64,000 bases of DNA from JAEZDP01 sp964430855. GTDB taxonomy: Bacteria > Acidobacteriota > Vicinamibacteria > Vicinamibacterales > Vicinamibacteraceae. The stretch is taken from contig CAYSHC010000006.1 in NCBI GenBank assembly GCA_964430855.1, positions 19,811 to 83,810 on the forward strand, in the 5' to 3' direction. The translations under genes and the position numbers were made by a program. The notes under the pieces were generated by a model. The model saw only the letters and a list, made by a program, of their open reading frames with translations. It made no database searches and had not been told where the DNA came from. Below, piece after piece: positions 46,652 to 55,240 of the stretch (position 1 is the first letter of the stretch; each line of letters starts with the position of its first letter).

Positions 46652-47326
46652 TCACTGCCGCAGGAGCTGTCCGCCCTCCAGCCGGTAGACGACGTCGCAT
46701 TCGGCGGCCAGCCGGCTGTTGTGCGTCGCGATCACGGAGGTCAGGCCCTGCTCGCGGTGCATCTCCCGCAGCAGTCCATGCAAACTCTCGGCCGTGTGCT
46801 CGTCGAGGTTGCCCGTCGGCTCGTCGGCCAGCAGCAGGGCGGGCGACATGGCGAGGGCCCGCGCGATGGCGACGCGCTGCTGCTCGCCCCCCGACAGGGT
46901 GCCGGGACGGTGCGTGAGCCGCGCCGACAGGCCGACCCGCTCCAGGAGCGCCTCCACCCGCGGACGCGCCTCGTCGAGCGACACACGGGCAATCCGCAGC
47001 GGCATCTCGACGTTCTCGAGGGCGCTGAACTCCGGCAGCAGGTGGTGGAACTGGAAGACGAAGCCCACCCGGGCGTTCCTGAACCGCACCCGCCCCGCGT
47101 CGTCGAGCGCCGTGATGTCGACACCGTCGACGACGATTCGGCCGGCATCGGCGTGGTCGAGGCCGCCGAGGACGTGCAGCAGTGTGCTCTTGCCGACGCC
47201 GCTTGCGCCCATGACGGCCACCATCCGGCCTTCGTCCACTTCCAGGGACAGGTCGCGCAGCACCTCGATGGGGCCGGCCGGCGTCGCGTACGACTTGTAC
47301 AGCCCGGAGACGCTCAGGAACGCCAT
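46652..47326 (-). CDS. lolD: Lipoprotein-releasing ABC transporter ATPase LolD
   Basis: ATPase that powers release of lipoproteins from the inner membrane. It has 224 residues. Walker A is GASGVGKST (40-48), the Q-loop is in VFQFHHLLPEFSALENV, the signature is LSGGEQQRVAIARAL and Walker B is LLLADEPTGNLD. FQFHHLLPEF is characteristic of LolD rather than of other MacB-type ATPases. It follows lolC with one base between, so the pair is cotranscribed. Confidence 0.94.
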   Translation of the reverse strand: MAFLSVSGLYKSYATPAGPIEVLRDLSLEVDEGRMVAVMGASGVGKSTLLHVLGGLDHADAGRIVVDGVDITALDDAGRVRFRNARVGFVFQFHHLLPEFSALENVEMPLRIARVSLDEARPRVEALLERVGLSARLTHRPGTLSGGEQQRVAIARALAMSPALLLADEPTGNLDEHTAESLHGLLREMHREQGLTSVIATHNSRLAAECDVVYRLEGGQLLRQ

Positions 47327-47327
47327 G

Positions 47328-48554
47328 TCACTGGTACCGGAGGGCCTGTGCCGGGTCGAGGCGCGAGGCCTGCCGCGACGGGTAGATCGTCGCCACGAAG
47401 CAGACGACGATCGCCGCGCCGACGACGAGGAGGAAGTCGCGGGGTTCCACCGTGAACGGCACGTACGACACCTGGTAGACGTCCATCGGCACCCGGATGA
47501 GCTTGTAGGCGTCGAGCACCCAGGAGATGGCGAGCCCGGCCGCCGCCCCGACGGCCGTCCCCACGGCGCCGATGATGAGCCCCTGGAGCATGAAGATCCA
47601 CGTGATGCTCCGCGCCGAAGCCCCCATGGTCTTGAGGATGGCGATGTCGCGGCTCTTCTCCATCACCAGCAGGATGAGCGAGGCCACGATGTTCAGGGCG
47701 GCGACCATGACGATGAGGCCGATGGTGATGGAGATGGCCATCTTCTCGAGCCAGAGCGCCGAGAAGAGCGACTGGTTCATCTCGGCCCAGTCCTGCGTGA
47801 TGTAGGCGTTGCCGAGCCGCTGGACGATCGCCTCGGCGACGGCGGGCGCGGCGTACATGTCGTCCACGCGCACCTCGATGAAGTCGGGCGACGGCCGACC
47901 GAAGAGCCGCTGCCCGGTCGGCAGGTCGACAAAGCCGTATGCCGCGTCGAACTCGTACAGCCCCAGCGAGAAGATGCCGACCACCTCCACGCGGCGCGTG
48001 CCGAGCATCGGGCCGAACGGCGACAGCGGGCCGTCGGGCGTCATCAGGCTGATGGTCTCGCCCACCGACACGCCCAGGCTGTTGGCCAGCGCCTGCCCGA
48101 TGACGATGCCGGGGAGGCCGTCCTCGGGCCGCGCGGCAAGCGCGGTCATGCTGCCCTGCACCATGCGGTCCGAGACGTCGGTGACGTCGCCCTCGGTCGC
48201 CGGGTCGACGCCCTTGACGCTGATGAAGGCCTGCCGCTCGCCGGCCGAGGCGAGCGCCTTGCCCATCACGCCCGGCGACGCGCCGATGACCCGTGGGACC
48301 TCGCGGACGGCCTGGACCTCGGCGGCCGCGTCAACGAGCCCCTCCCCCGCCTTGAGCACGTAGATGTGGGGGGACGCGCCGACGATGCGGCTGCGCAGCT
48401 CGCCCTGGAGCCCCGTCATCAGCGCGAGCGCGATGATGAGCGCCATCACCCCCACCGCAACCCCCACCGTGGAGATCAGCGAGATGAGCGAGATGAACGC
48501 CTGCCGGCGGCGGGCGACCAGGTAGCGCAGCGCGACGTAGAGCTCGAACGGCAT
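47328..48554 (-). CDS. Lipoprotein-releasing system permease LolC/LolE
   Basis: Inner-membrane permease of the Lol system, 408 residues, with four helices: one near residues 25-48 and three in the C-terminal FtsX domain (from WLEKMAISITIGLIVMVAALN). A large periplasmic domain lies between. The start FELYVALRYLVARRRQAFISLIS is the LolC/E hallmark. Only one permease gene is present, so it probably works as a homodimer (LolF type). The ATG at 48554 lies 3 bases after the lysS stop. Confidence 0.92.
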   Translation of the reverse strand: MPFELYVALRYLVARRRQAFISLISLISTVGVAVGVMALIIALALMTGLQGELRSRIVGASPHIYVLKAGEGLVDAAAEVQAVREVPRVIGASPGVMGKALASAGERQAFISVKGVDPATEGDVTDVSDRMVQGSMTALAARPEDGLPGIVIGQALANSLGVSVGETISLMTPDGPLSPFGPMLGTRRVEVVGIFSLGLYEFDAAYGFVDLPTGQRLFGRPSPDFIEVRVDDMYAAPAVAEAIVQRLGNAYITQDWAEMNQSLFSALWLEKMAISITIGLIVMVAALNIVASLILLVMEKSRDIAILKTMGASARSITWIFMLQGLIIGAVGTAVGAAAGLAISWVLDAYKLIRVPMDVYQVSYVPFTVEPRDFLLVVGAAIVVCFVATIYPSRQASRLDPAQALRYQ

Positions 48555-48557
48555 GCG

Positions 48558-50051
48558 TCAGGCGCGCGGGCGCATCAACGGGAAGAGGATGACGTCGCGG
48601 ATGGACGGACTGTTGGTGAGCAGCATGACGAGACGGTCGATGCCGACGCCCTCGCCGCCCGTCGGCGGCAGGCCGTACTCGAGCGCGCGGATGTAGTCCT
48701 CGTCCATCTGGTGCGCCTCGGCGTCGCCACGCGCACGCTCGGCCAGCTGCGCCTCGAACCGTCGCCGCTGCTCCACAGGGTCGTTCAGCTCGCTGAAGGC
48801 GTTGGCGATCTCGAAGCCGCCCGCGTACAGCTCGAAGCGCTCCACCGTGTCGGGGTCGCCCGGCTTCTGCTTCGACAGCGGCGACACCTCCGTCGGGAAG
48901 TCGTAGACGAAGGTCGGCTGGATCAGGTCGGCCTCCCACAGGTGCTCGAAGATGGCGGTCGCCGTCTTCCCGGGGCCCTGCCCGTCAGGCACCTCGAGGC
49001 CCAGCGCCACGGCGACGCTCCTGGCGGTGGCGGCGTCGCGCAGCATGCCGGGCTCCACGGACCGCTCGAGCCGCTCCGACGCGCGGCTGGCGGCCGCCTC
49101 GCGGAGCGACAGCCGGCGGAACGGCGGCGCGAACGAGATCGTGTGCCCGGCAAATGGCACGTCGGCCGTCCCGGCCGCCGTCACGGCGACCTCGTGGAGC
49201 ATCTCCTCGGTGAGCGCCATGAGGTACTCGTAGTCCACGTACGCCTGGTAGAACTCCAGCATCGTGAACTCCGGGTTGTGCTGGGTCGAGATGCCCTCGT
49301 TGCGGAAGTTCCTGTTGATCTCGTACACGCGCTCGATGCCGCCGACGACGAGCCGCTTCAGGTAGAGCTCCGGCGCGATGCGCATGTAGAGCTTCATGTC
49401 GAGCGCGTTGTGGTGCGTCACGAACGGCCGCGCGAGCGCCCCGCCGGCCACCGGCTGCATCATCGGCGTCTCGACCTCGAGGAAGCCCCTGTCGTCGAGG
49501 AAGCGCCTGAGCGTGCGCAGCACGGCCGCCCGCGTCTCGAACACCTGCCGCGACTCCGGGTTGACGATGAGATCGAGGTACCGCTGGCGGTACCGCGTCT
49601 CGACGTCCTGGAGCCCGTGCCACTTCTCCGGCAGCGGCAGGAACGACTTGGCGAGGAACGTGAGCGCGCTCGCCCAGACGGTCAGCTCGTTGGTGCGCGT
49701 CCTGAACAGGCGCCCGGCCGCGCCGATGCTGTCGCCGAAGTCGAGCAGCCGGAAGAGCGCGAAGTCACGCGGGTCGACCGAGTCCTGGCGCACGTACACC
49801 TGCAGCGTCCGGCGTCCGTCCGACAGCACGATGAAGTTCGCCTTGCCGAACGTGCGCAGCCCGAGGATGCGCCCGGCGACGCGCACCTGGTGGCCCGCCT
49901 GCTCGAGCGCCTCGGCGCTCGTCTCGCCGAAGGCCTCGACGACCGCGGTGATGCTGTGGGTGGTCTCGTAGGCGTGCGGCCAGGGGTCGACGCCGAGCGC
50001 CTGGAGCTGCTCGAAGTTCTGACGACGTTGGGTGACGAGTTCGGATTCCAT
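48558..50051 (-). CDS. lysS: Lysine-tRNA ligase (class II)
   Basis: Charges tRNA-Lys. It has 497 residues. The OB-fold anticodon domain is at about 55-150 (VRVAGRILGLRTFGKANFI). Class II motif 2 is FRNEGISTQHNPEFTMLEF and motif 3 is GEGVGIDRLVMLL near the end. VETPMMQPVAGGALARPF is the usual lysine-pocket region. The ATG at 50051 directly follows the nusB stop. The closing FPLMRPRA is typical of the enzyme. Confidence 0.96.
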   Translation of the reverse strand: MESELVTQRRQNFEQLQALGVDPWPHAYETTHSITAVVEAFGETSAEALEQAGHQVRVAGRILGLRTFGKANFIVLSDGRRTLQVYVRQDSVDPRDFALFRLLDFGDSIGAAGRLFRTRTNELTVWASALTFLAKSFLPLPEKWHGLQDVETRYRQRYLDLIVNPESRQVFETRAAVLRTLRRFLDDRGFLEVETPMMQPVAGGALARPFVTHHNALDMKLYMRIAPELYLKRLVVGGIERVYEINRNFRNEGISTQHNPEFTMLEFYQAYVDYEYLMALTEEMLHEVAVTAAGTADVPFAGHTISFAPPFRRLSLREAAASRASERLERSVEPGMLRDAATARSVAVALGLEVPDGQGPGKTATAIFEHLWEADLIQPTFVYDFPTEVSPLSKQKPGDPDTVERFELYAGGFEIANAFSELNDPVEQRRRFEAQLAERARGDAEAHQMDEDYIRALEYGLPPTGGEGVGIDRLVMLLTNSPSIRDVILFPLMRPRA

Positions 50052-50528
50052 TCAGGCATCGGGCTCCGCGCCGCCAGGGCCGGCGGCCGCGGGGTTCGCG
50101 CGCTCCTCCTCCAGACGCCTGCGGATCGCGTCGAGCACGCCGTTGACGAACCGGACGGCCTCCGGCCCGCTGAAGCCGCGGGCCAGCTCGAGGGCCTCGT
50201 TGATGACCGCCGCCGCCGGCACCTCGGGACGCTCCAGCAGCTCGAAGGTGGCAAGGCGCAGCACGAGCCGGTCGAGGATGGCCAGCCGCTCGATCCGCCA
50301 GTTCTTCGCCGCGTCGGCAATGAGCGGATCGATGCGGGCCAGGTTCAGCGCGGTCCCGCGCGCCAGCTCCACCGCGAGCCTGTCGCGCGAGGGGTCCGGC
50401 AGCCGCAGCTGAAGCGACTGCACGCTGGCGATGGCGTCGGGCAGGTCGCTGCCCGACATCTCCCAGCTGTAGAGCATCTGGAGGGCGGCTTCGCGCGCCT
50501 GCCGCAGGGCCGTCGGGGAGAGGCTCAC
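50052..50528 (-). CDS. nusB: Transcription antitermination factor NusB
   Basis: Helical RNA-binding protein that with NusE sustains transcription of rRNA operons. It has 158 residues. ALRQAREAALQMLYSWEMSG at the start and NWRIERLAILDRLVLRLATFEL are characteristic, as is AVINEALELARGFS with VRFVNGVLD. The GTG at 50528 overlaps the ribH stop by 4 bases. The ribH-nusB order is widely conserved. The Pro/Ala-rich tail after residue 140 is a lineage extra. Confidence 0.93.
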   Translation of the reverse strand: MSLSPTALRQAREAALQMLYSWEMSGSDLPDAIASVQSLQLRLPDPSRDRLAVELARGTALNLARIDPLIADAAKNWRIERLAILDRLVLRLATFELLERPEVPAAAVINEALELARGFSGPEAVRFVNGVLDAIRRRLEEERANPAAAGPGGAEPDA

Positions 50529-51031
50529 ACGCGCGTCCCCGGCAGCGGCGTGGCGCGGTCGGCCCACTGCCTGGCCAGCAGGGCCATCTCGATGGCGGCG
50601 AGCGCCGCCTCGAAGCCCTTGTTTCCCGGGCCGGGCTGCACGCGCGCCTCCGCTTCCTCGAGCGAGTTGGTCGTGAGCACGCCGAAGGCCATCGGCACGC
50701 CGGTGTCGAGCGACGCCTGCATGATGCCGTGCGACACGGCCGACGCGATGTAGTCGAAGTGCGGCGTCTCGCCCTTGATCAGGCAACCGAGGCACACGAC
50801 GCCGTCCACCTTCCGCGACACGCCGGCCAGGCGCGCGGCAAACGGCAGCTCGTACGCGCCGGGAACCTCGAGCCGATCGACGGCAGCGTCCTGCACGCCG
50901 GCGGCAGCCAGCGCCTCGCGAGCGCCTCGCTCGAGGCGGCCCGTGACCTCGTCGTGATACGACGACACGACGAGCGCGAAACGCAGACCGGCGGCGGACG
51001 GCACGGGACGTTCGGTGGCGGGACGCGACAC
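50525..51031 (-). CDS. ribH: 6,7-dimethyl-8-ribityllumazine synthase
   Basis: Penultimate step of riboflavin synthesis; forms 60-mer or pentamer shells. It has 168 residues. Motifs are FALVVSSYHDEVTGRL, VPGAYELPFAARL, CLGCLIKGETPHFDYIA with the catalytic His, and FGVLTTNSLEEAEARV. The N-terminal 15 residues are not conserved, and the start is GTG at 51031. It is followed by nusB with a 4-base overlap. The other rib genes are not in the window. Confidence 0.95.
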   Translation of the reverse strand: MSRPATERPVPSAAGLRFALVVSSYHDEVTGRLERGAREALAAAGVQDAAVDRLEVPGAYELPFAARLAGVSRKVDGVVCLGCLIKGETPHFDYIASAVSHGIMQASLDTGVPMAFGVLTTNSLEEAEARVQPGPGNKGFEAALAAIEMALLARQWADRATPLPGTRV

Positions 51032-51043
51032 GGGGCGGTTCTC

Positions 51044-51826
51044 CTAGCGACCGGTAAATGACGGCTGACGCTTTTCGAGGAACGCGGCGAGTCCCTCGCG
51101 GGCGTCCTCGGACGCCACGGCTTCGGCAAAGAGCGCGGCCTCGCGCGCGCAGCCCTCCTCGAGCGTCGTGTCGAGCCCCTCGTCGACGGCGCGCAGCGCC
51201 AGCGCCTGCGCAACCGGCGCCCCGGCGGCGAGCCCGGCCGCCAGGGCCCGGGCCTCGTCGAGCAGCGCCTCGGGCGCCACGCTGCGCAGCGCGATGCCGA
51301 GCGCGACGGCCTCGTCGGCGTCCACGTGGCGGCCGGTCAGCACCAGCTCGAGCGCGCGCTGTCGCCCGATCGCGCGCGCCAGGCGCTGCGTGCCGCCGAA
51401 GCCGGGAATGAGCCCGAGGGTGACCTCCGGCAGGCCCACGCGCGCGGTCGAGGCGATCAGCCTGAACGTGCACGCGAGGGCAAGCTCCAGCCCCCCGCCG
51501 AGCGCCACGCCGTTGATGGCCGCGATCACCGGCACGCGCAGCGTCTCGAGGCGCCGCATCGTCTGCTGGCCCTCGGCCGCGTACTGTGCGGCCTGCTCTG
51601 CCGTCAGCCCGCGCAGCTCGGTGATGTCGGCGCCCGCCGCGAACGCACGGTCGCCGGCGCCCGTGAGGATGACCGCACGCACGGAGCGGTCGGCGTCGAT
51701 CGCGTCGAGCACCTCGCGAAGGGCCGCGAGCGTCGCCCGGTCGAGCGCATTGCGCCTCGCAGGACGATCGATCGTGATGGTCCGGATGGCACCGTCATTG
51801 GTGACTGCAAGGGCAGACTCGGCCAT
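51044..51826 (-). CDS. Enoyl-CoA hydratase/isomerase-family protein
   Basis: Crotonase-fold enzyme, 260 residues, likely adding water to trans-2-enoyl-CoA in fatty-acid breakdown. The oxyanion-hole motifs are AFAAGADITELRGL and NGVALGGGLELALACTF. The expected catalytic glutamate lies in LPEVTLGLIPGFGGTQRLARAIG. Both motifs match true hydratases. It fits the acyl-CoA dehydrogenase, EtfAB and MeaB-Mce genes elsewhere in the window. The exact chain-length preference cannot be read. The ATG at 51826 is preferred to a longer frame. Confidence 0.9.
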   Translation of the reverse strand: MAESALAVTNDGAIRTITIDRPARRNALDRATLAALREVLDAIDADRSVRAVILTGAGDRAFAAGADITELRGLTAEQAAQYAAEGQQTMRRLETLRVPVIAAINGVALGGGLELALACTFRLIASTARVGLPEVTLGLIPGFGGTQRLARAIGRQRALELVLTGRHVDADEAVALGIALRSVAPEALLDEARALAAGLAAGAPVAQALALRAVDEGLDTTLEEGCAREAALFAEAVASEDAREGLAAFLEKRQPSFTGR

Positions 51827-51872
51827 GGGGTGCGTGTCGGTGTCGCCGACGCCGGGCGGCGGGCGCGGCGCC

Positions 51873-52268
51873 TCAGGCGCGGGGGTCACGCCTGCGGAGC
51901 AGTATAGCGCACGCCCATGCGAGCGCCGCGACGGCGGAGGCGCCCACGGCATCGGCCACGAGGTCGTACACGTCGGCGTCGCGGCCGGGGACGAACGACT
52001 GGTGCCATTCGTCGGTCAGGCCGTACACGGCGGCCAGGATCGCGGCCAGCATCGCGCGCCCCGCCGTGACCGCGCGCAGGCGTCCCTGGGCCAGGCCGAA
52101 GAGGCACGCGGCGGCCAGCACACCGTACGCCACCGCGTGCGCGTCCTTGTCCGACAGCGAGCCCGGGGGCTTCGGCAGGCGCGGCTGCGCCGAGAGGATG
52201 AAGATGGTCAGCGCCCAGCCGGCGGCCGGCAGCCAGTAGGCCCAGCGCGGCCAGCGGCCGCTCACCAC
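51873..52268 (-). CDS. VanZ-like membrane protein
   Basis: A 131-residue protein with about four membrane helices. The family pattern is WALTIFILSAQP near residue 20, DKDAHAVAYGVLA near 40 and YGLTDEWHQSFVPGRDADVYDLVADAVGA near 83-111. VanZ gives low teicoplanin resistance in enterococci, but most members are chromosomal proteins of unknown function, so no resistance is claimed. The start GTGGTG at 52268 overlaps the stop of the next upstream small gene. Confidence 0.82.
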   Translation of the reverse strand: MVSGRWPRWAYWLPAAGWALTIFILSAQPRLPKPPGSLSDKDAHAVAYGVLAAACLFGLAQGRLRAVTAGRAMLAAILAAVYGLTDEWHQSFVPGRDADVYDLVADAVGASAVAALAWACAILLRRRDPRA

Positions 52269-52435
52269 GGCAGCGGGTACATGAGCCAGCCGAGGAGGAT
52301 GGCTGCCCCCGTGAACCCGCCGATCATGTAGAGCGCCAGGCGCACCTGCTCCTGGTGGTCATCCTTCTGGATGACCGCCATCACGGCCGACACGCAGGTC
52401 ACAAACACGAGCAGCAGCAGGAGGTGGCTGTTCAT
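52262..52435 (-). CDS. Small two-helix membrane protein, unknown
   Basis: A 57-residue protein starting MNSHLLLLLVFVTCVSAVMAV, with a second hydrophobic stretch LYMIGGFTGAAILLGWLMYP. A short charged loop (QKDDHQEQVR) lies between. It overlaps the VanZ-like gene by 7 bases and follows the 133-residue membrane protein by 8 bases, which supports that it is real and cotranscribed. I do not recognise a family. Confidence 0.6.
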   Translation of the reverse strand: MNSHLLLLLVFVTCVSAVMAVIQKDDHQEQVRLALYMIGGFTGAAILLGWLMYPLPW

Positions 52436-52443
52436 CGAGGCCC

Positions 52444-52845
52444 TCACCGCTTCCTGCCGACCTGCACGTCGTAGGCGTCGAGCACCACCAGCGCGTTGAG
52501 CAGCCCGGCGACGATGAGATAGGTGTTGGCGTACTCGTAGGTCTGCGCCGTCACGACGCCCGCGCCGTACCCGCCCGCCCAGGCAACCAGGTACGGGACG
52601 CCGACGCCGGCGTTGGCGAGGGCGGCCAGGGCCACCAGCGGCTGCGCGGGCTCGAACGGGAAGATGCGTCCCTCGAGCCACAGCCCGGCGACAAACAGCG
52701 TCAGGATGGCCACGAAGAACACGACCGCCTTGTCGCGCTTGCCGAGCAGCGCGTGCGCCGCACCGGGCACGGCCCACCCGACGAGGGCCAGCACGAGGGG
52801 ATGCATCGACGCGGCCCCGCGCGCAGGAAGAACAGACGAGGACAT
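52444..52845 (-). CDS. Membrane protein of unknown function (DUF6677-like)
   Basis: A 133-residue protein with about four membrane helices. HPLVLALVGWAVPGAAHALLGKRDKAVVFF at its N-terminus and the NTYLIVAGLLNALVVLDAYDV end resemble small acidobacterial proteins filed as DUF6677; the match is from memory of the pattern. The start is ATG at 52845 or the ATG 13 codons later. It clusters with two other small membrane proteins. Confidence 0.6.
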   Translation of the reverse strand: MSSSVLPARGAASMHPLVLALVGWAVPGAAHALLGKRDKAVVFFVAILTLFVAGLWLEGRIFPFEPAQPLVALAALANAGVGVPYLVAWAGGYGAGVVTAQTYEYANTYLIVAGLLNALVVLDAYDVQVGRKR

Positions 52846-52870
52846 ACGGTCAGCCAGTGTAACAGGCTGC

Positions 52871-53377
52871 TCAGGCGTTCCGTCGCGTCAGGCCGAGGCC
52901 GCACACCGCCCCGACACCGGCCCCGAGCGGCAGCGCGGCGAGCGCGCGCGCCACGTTGCCGGGATCGACGAGCGTCCACTCGACGACGGCGACGACCGCC
53001 GTCGGCACCGCGGCGGCGGCCAGCCAGGTGGCCTCCGTCGTGAGGCGGCGGCTGCGCCAGAGCGGCGCGACAGGTCGCGCCGCAGCCTCGGGACGCATCC
53101 ACGCGAGCGCGGCGACCACGGCAAGGCCCGCCGCGCCCGAGAGGTACAGGGCGAGACACCGGCCGCAGACCGGGAACGGCCGGCCGTCGAATGCGAACGA
53201 GCGCTCGGCGCGCTGGTGGCAGAAGGGAGCCGCGGCCGCCCGCACGGCCGCGGCTACGCCCGCGGCGCCGGTGCCCGGACCGCCCTGCGCCAGCGCGGGC
53301 GCGGCAACGAGAAGCCAGGCCCACGCCACGGCGACGGCCGCCAGCACCGACACGGAGGCGCGCCGCGCGGCAGCCAT
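52871..53377 (-). CDS. DUF2085-type membrane protein
   Basis: A 168-residue membrane protein with a signal-like start. It carries the DUF2085 pattern FCHQRAERSFAFDGRPFPVCGRCLALY at about residues 52-78, read as CHQR...RSF then CGRC. These cysteines and the histidine could bind a metal or heme. Two or three more helices follow. The function is unknown. It lies 5 bases after the carbohydrate-kinase gene on the same strand. Confidence 0.78.
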   Translation of the reverse strand: MAAARRASVSVLAAVAVAWAWLLVAAPALAQGGPGTGAAGVAAAVRAAAAPFCHQRAERSFAFDGRPFPVCGRCLALYLSGAAGLAVVAALAWMRPEAAARPVAPLWRSRRLTTEATWLAAAAVPTAVVAVVEWTLVDPGNVARALAALPLGAGVGAVCGLGLTRRNA

Positions 53378-53382
53378 GGCGC

Positions 53383-54324
53383 TCAGGCCAGCGTCAGCTC
53401 GCCGAACTGCGCGGCATACCGCTCGCGGAACTCCTCGAGGCTGTAGGCGTGGCTCTGCCCACCCACGTGCTCGAGGGCATAGGTCGCAGCCACGCTGCCG
53501 AGGCGGCCGCAGGTCTCCCAGTCGGCGCCGATGGCGAGGCCCTTCATCAGGCCGCCGCGAAAGGCGTCGCCCACGCCGGTGGGATCGGCCACCCGATGCT
53601 CGGGCACGGCCGGGATGTCGATGCGGCCCTCCGGCGTGTAGATCGTCGAGCCGTCCTTGCCGCGCGTCACGATCACCGCTTCCGAGCGCTCGAGCAGCGC
53701 GTCGACGTCGAGACCGGTCTTCTCGCGGATCAGCTCGTACTCGTAGTCGTTCGAGATCACGATGTTGGCGCCGACGAGCCCGGCCTTCAGCTCGTCGCCG
53801 TCCATGCGCGCGCACTGCTGGCCCGGGTCGAAGATGTAGCGGACGCCGAGCGCCCGGCACTCCTCCGCGTACTGGATCATCGCCTTCGGATCGTTGGGCG
53901 AGACGATGACCAGGTCGATGGGCCCCGCCGTCCGGAACGACAGCGTGTCGGCGTCGGCCATCGCGCCCGCGTAGAAGGAGGCGATCTGGTTGTTGTTGCG
54001 GTCGGTGCTGCAGAAGAACGACGCGGTGAACTTGTCCGGCACCTCGACGACGAGGGAGGTGTCGATGCCCGTCGCATCGAGCCAGCGGCGGTACTCGCCG
54101 AAGTCCTGGCCCGCCGTGCCCATCAGCTTCGGCCGCTCGCCGAGCAGTGCGAGCGTGTAGGCGATGTTCGGCGCGCAGCCGCCCCGGCGCTTCTCCATCT
54201 CGTCGACGAGGAAGGACAGGCTCAGGCGCGAAAGATGCTCCGGCAGGAGCAGCTCGGTGAACGCCCCCGGGAACGTCATCAGGTAGTCGTAGGCTATCGA
54301 GCCCGTCACGATCAGGTTACGCAT
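53383..54324 (-). CDS. PfkB-family kinase, probably adenosine kinase-like
   Basis: A 313-residue ribokinase-fold kinase. The substrate motif is EKRRGGCAPNIAYTLALLG (GGxxxN) and the anion-hole/catalytic Asp motif is ADPTGVGDAFRGG near residue 245. YIFDPGQQ is conserved in the adenosine-kinase-like bacterial group. It lies next to MTA phosphorylase on the same strand, which favours a nucleoside rather than a sugar as acceptor. The ATG at 54324 gives MRNLIVTGSIAYDY. The acceptor remains inferred. Confidence 0.85.
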   Translation of the reverse strand: MRNLIVTGSIAYDYLMTFPGAFTELLLPEHLSRLSLSFLVDEMEKRRGGCAPNIAYTLALLGERPKLMGTAGQDFGEYRRWLDATGIDTSLVVEVPDKFTASFFCSTDRNNNQIASFYAGAMADADTLSFRTAGPIDLVIVSPNDPKAMIQYAEECRALGVRYIFDPGQQCARMDGDELKAGLVGANIVISNDYEYELIREKTGLDVDALLERSEAVIVTRGKDGSTIYTPEGRIDIPAVPEHRVADPTGVGDAFRGGLMKGLAIGADWETCGRLGSVAATYALEHVGGQSHAYSLEEFRERYAAQFGELTLA

Positions 54325-54365
54325 GATCCTCGTGGTCCGGTGAAGGTGCGGCGGGTGACGGTCCG

Positions 54366-55232
54366 TCACCCGAGGTACTTGCCCATGATGACGTCGAGGC
54401 GGCGTCGCGTCGCCTCCGGCACCATCTCGGGGCGCGTGATGATGGCCGTCGCCAGCGCGCTCCCGCAGGCGCACGCGCGCGGCGTCGTCGCGAGCGTCTC
54501 GACGGCACGCGCGATGACCTGCTGCGCCGTCCGCGCGTTGCGCGTGAGGTTCTCGACGATCATCTCGACGGTCACCGAGTCGTGGTCGGGGTGCCAGCAG
54601 TCGTAGTCGGTCACGAGCGCGAGCGTCGTGTAGCAGATCTCCGCCTCGCGCGCGAGCTTCGCCTCCTGGAGGTTCGTCATGCCGATAATCGACGCCCCCC
54701 ACGACCGATAGAGGTTCGACTCGGCCTTGGTCGAGAACGCCGGGCCCTCCATGCACACGTACGTCCCGCCCTTGTGGACGGTGGCGCCGACGGCCACCGC
54801 GCTGTCGTGCACGACGCCGGCGAGGACGCCGCACACCGGGTCGCCGAAGGCGATGTGGCCGGCGATGCCGTCGCCGAAGAACGTGCCCACCCGCCCGCTC
54901 GTCCGGTCGATGAACTGGTCCGGGACGACGAGGTGCAGCGGGGCGATGTCCTCGCGCAACGACCCGACGGCGCTCGCCGAGATGATGCGCTCGACGCCGA
55001 GCGCCTTGAACCCGTAGATGTTCGCGCGGAAGTTCAGCTCGCCGGGCGTGAGGCGATGGCCCGCGCCATGCCGCGCGAGGAAGGCCACGCGCTGCCCGCG
55101 CAGGGTGCCGGTAAGGTACGGGCCCGACGGGTCGCCGAAGGGCGTGTCGAGGTGCACTTCGTCGCGGTCGGTCAGTTCGGCCATGTCGTACAGGCCGCTG
55201 CCGCCGATGATGCCGATGGACAGGGAAGACAT
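54366..55232 (-). CDS. mtnP: S-methyl-5'-thioadenosine phosphorylase
   Basis: Phosphorolysis of methylthioadenosine to adenine and MTR-1-phosphate. It has 288 residues and is of the trimeric purine-phosphorylase family. IGIIGGSGLYD starts the chain, and FLARHGAGHRLTPGELNFRAN, CMEGPAFSTKAESNLYR and GMTNLQEAKLAREAEICY are the phosphate- and base-binding segments. FSTKAES and NLQEA favour MTA over inosine. With the kinase next to it, it forms an adenine/adenosine salvage pair, also relevant to by-products of radical-SAM enzymes. Confidence 0.92.
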   Translation of the reverse strand: MSSLSIGIIGGSGLYDMAELTDRDEVHLDTPFGDPSGPYLTGTLRGQRVAFLARHGAGHRLTPGELNFRANIYGFKALGVERIISASAVGSLREDIAPLHLVVPDQFIDRTSGRVGTFFGDGIAGHIAFGDPVCGVLAGVVHDSAVAVGATVHKGGTYVCMEGPAFSTKAESNLYRSWGASIIGMTNLQEAKLAREAEICYTTLALVTDYDCWHPDHDSVTVEMIVENLTRNARTAQQVIARAVETLATTPRACACGSALATAIITRPEMVPEATRRRLDVIMGKYLG

Positions 55233-55240
55233 ACGGGAAC

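Noticed and set aside
46719..50753. A 1344-codon open frame on the plus strand
   Set aside because: It is antisense to lolD, lolC, lysS, nusB and part of ribH, all with clear motifs. Its composition (Arg, His, Asp repeats) is that of a GC-rich shadow frame.
51873..52268. VanZ as a glycopeptide-resistance gene
   Set aside because: No van genes accompany it, and VanZ-like proteins are common in sensitive bacteria.
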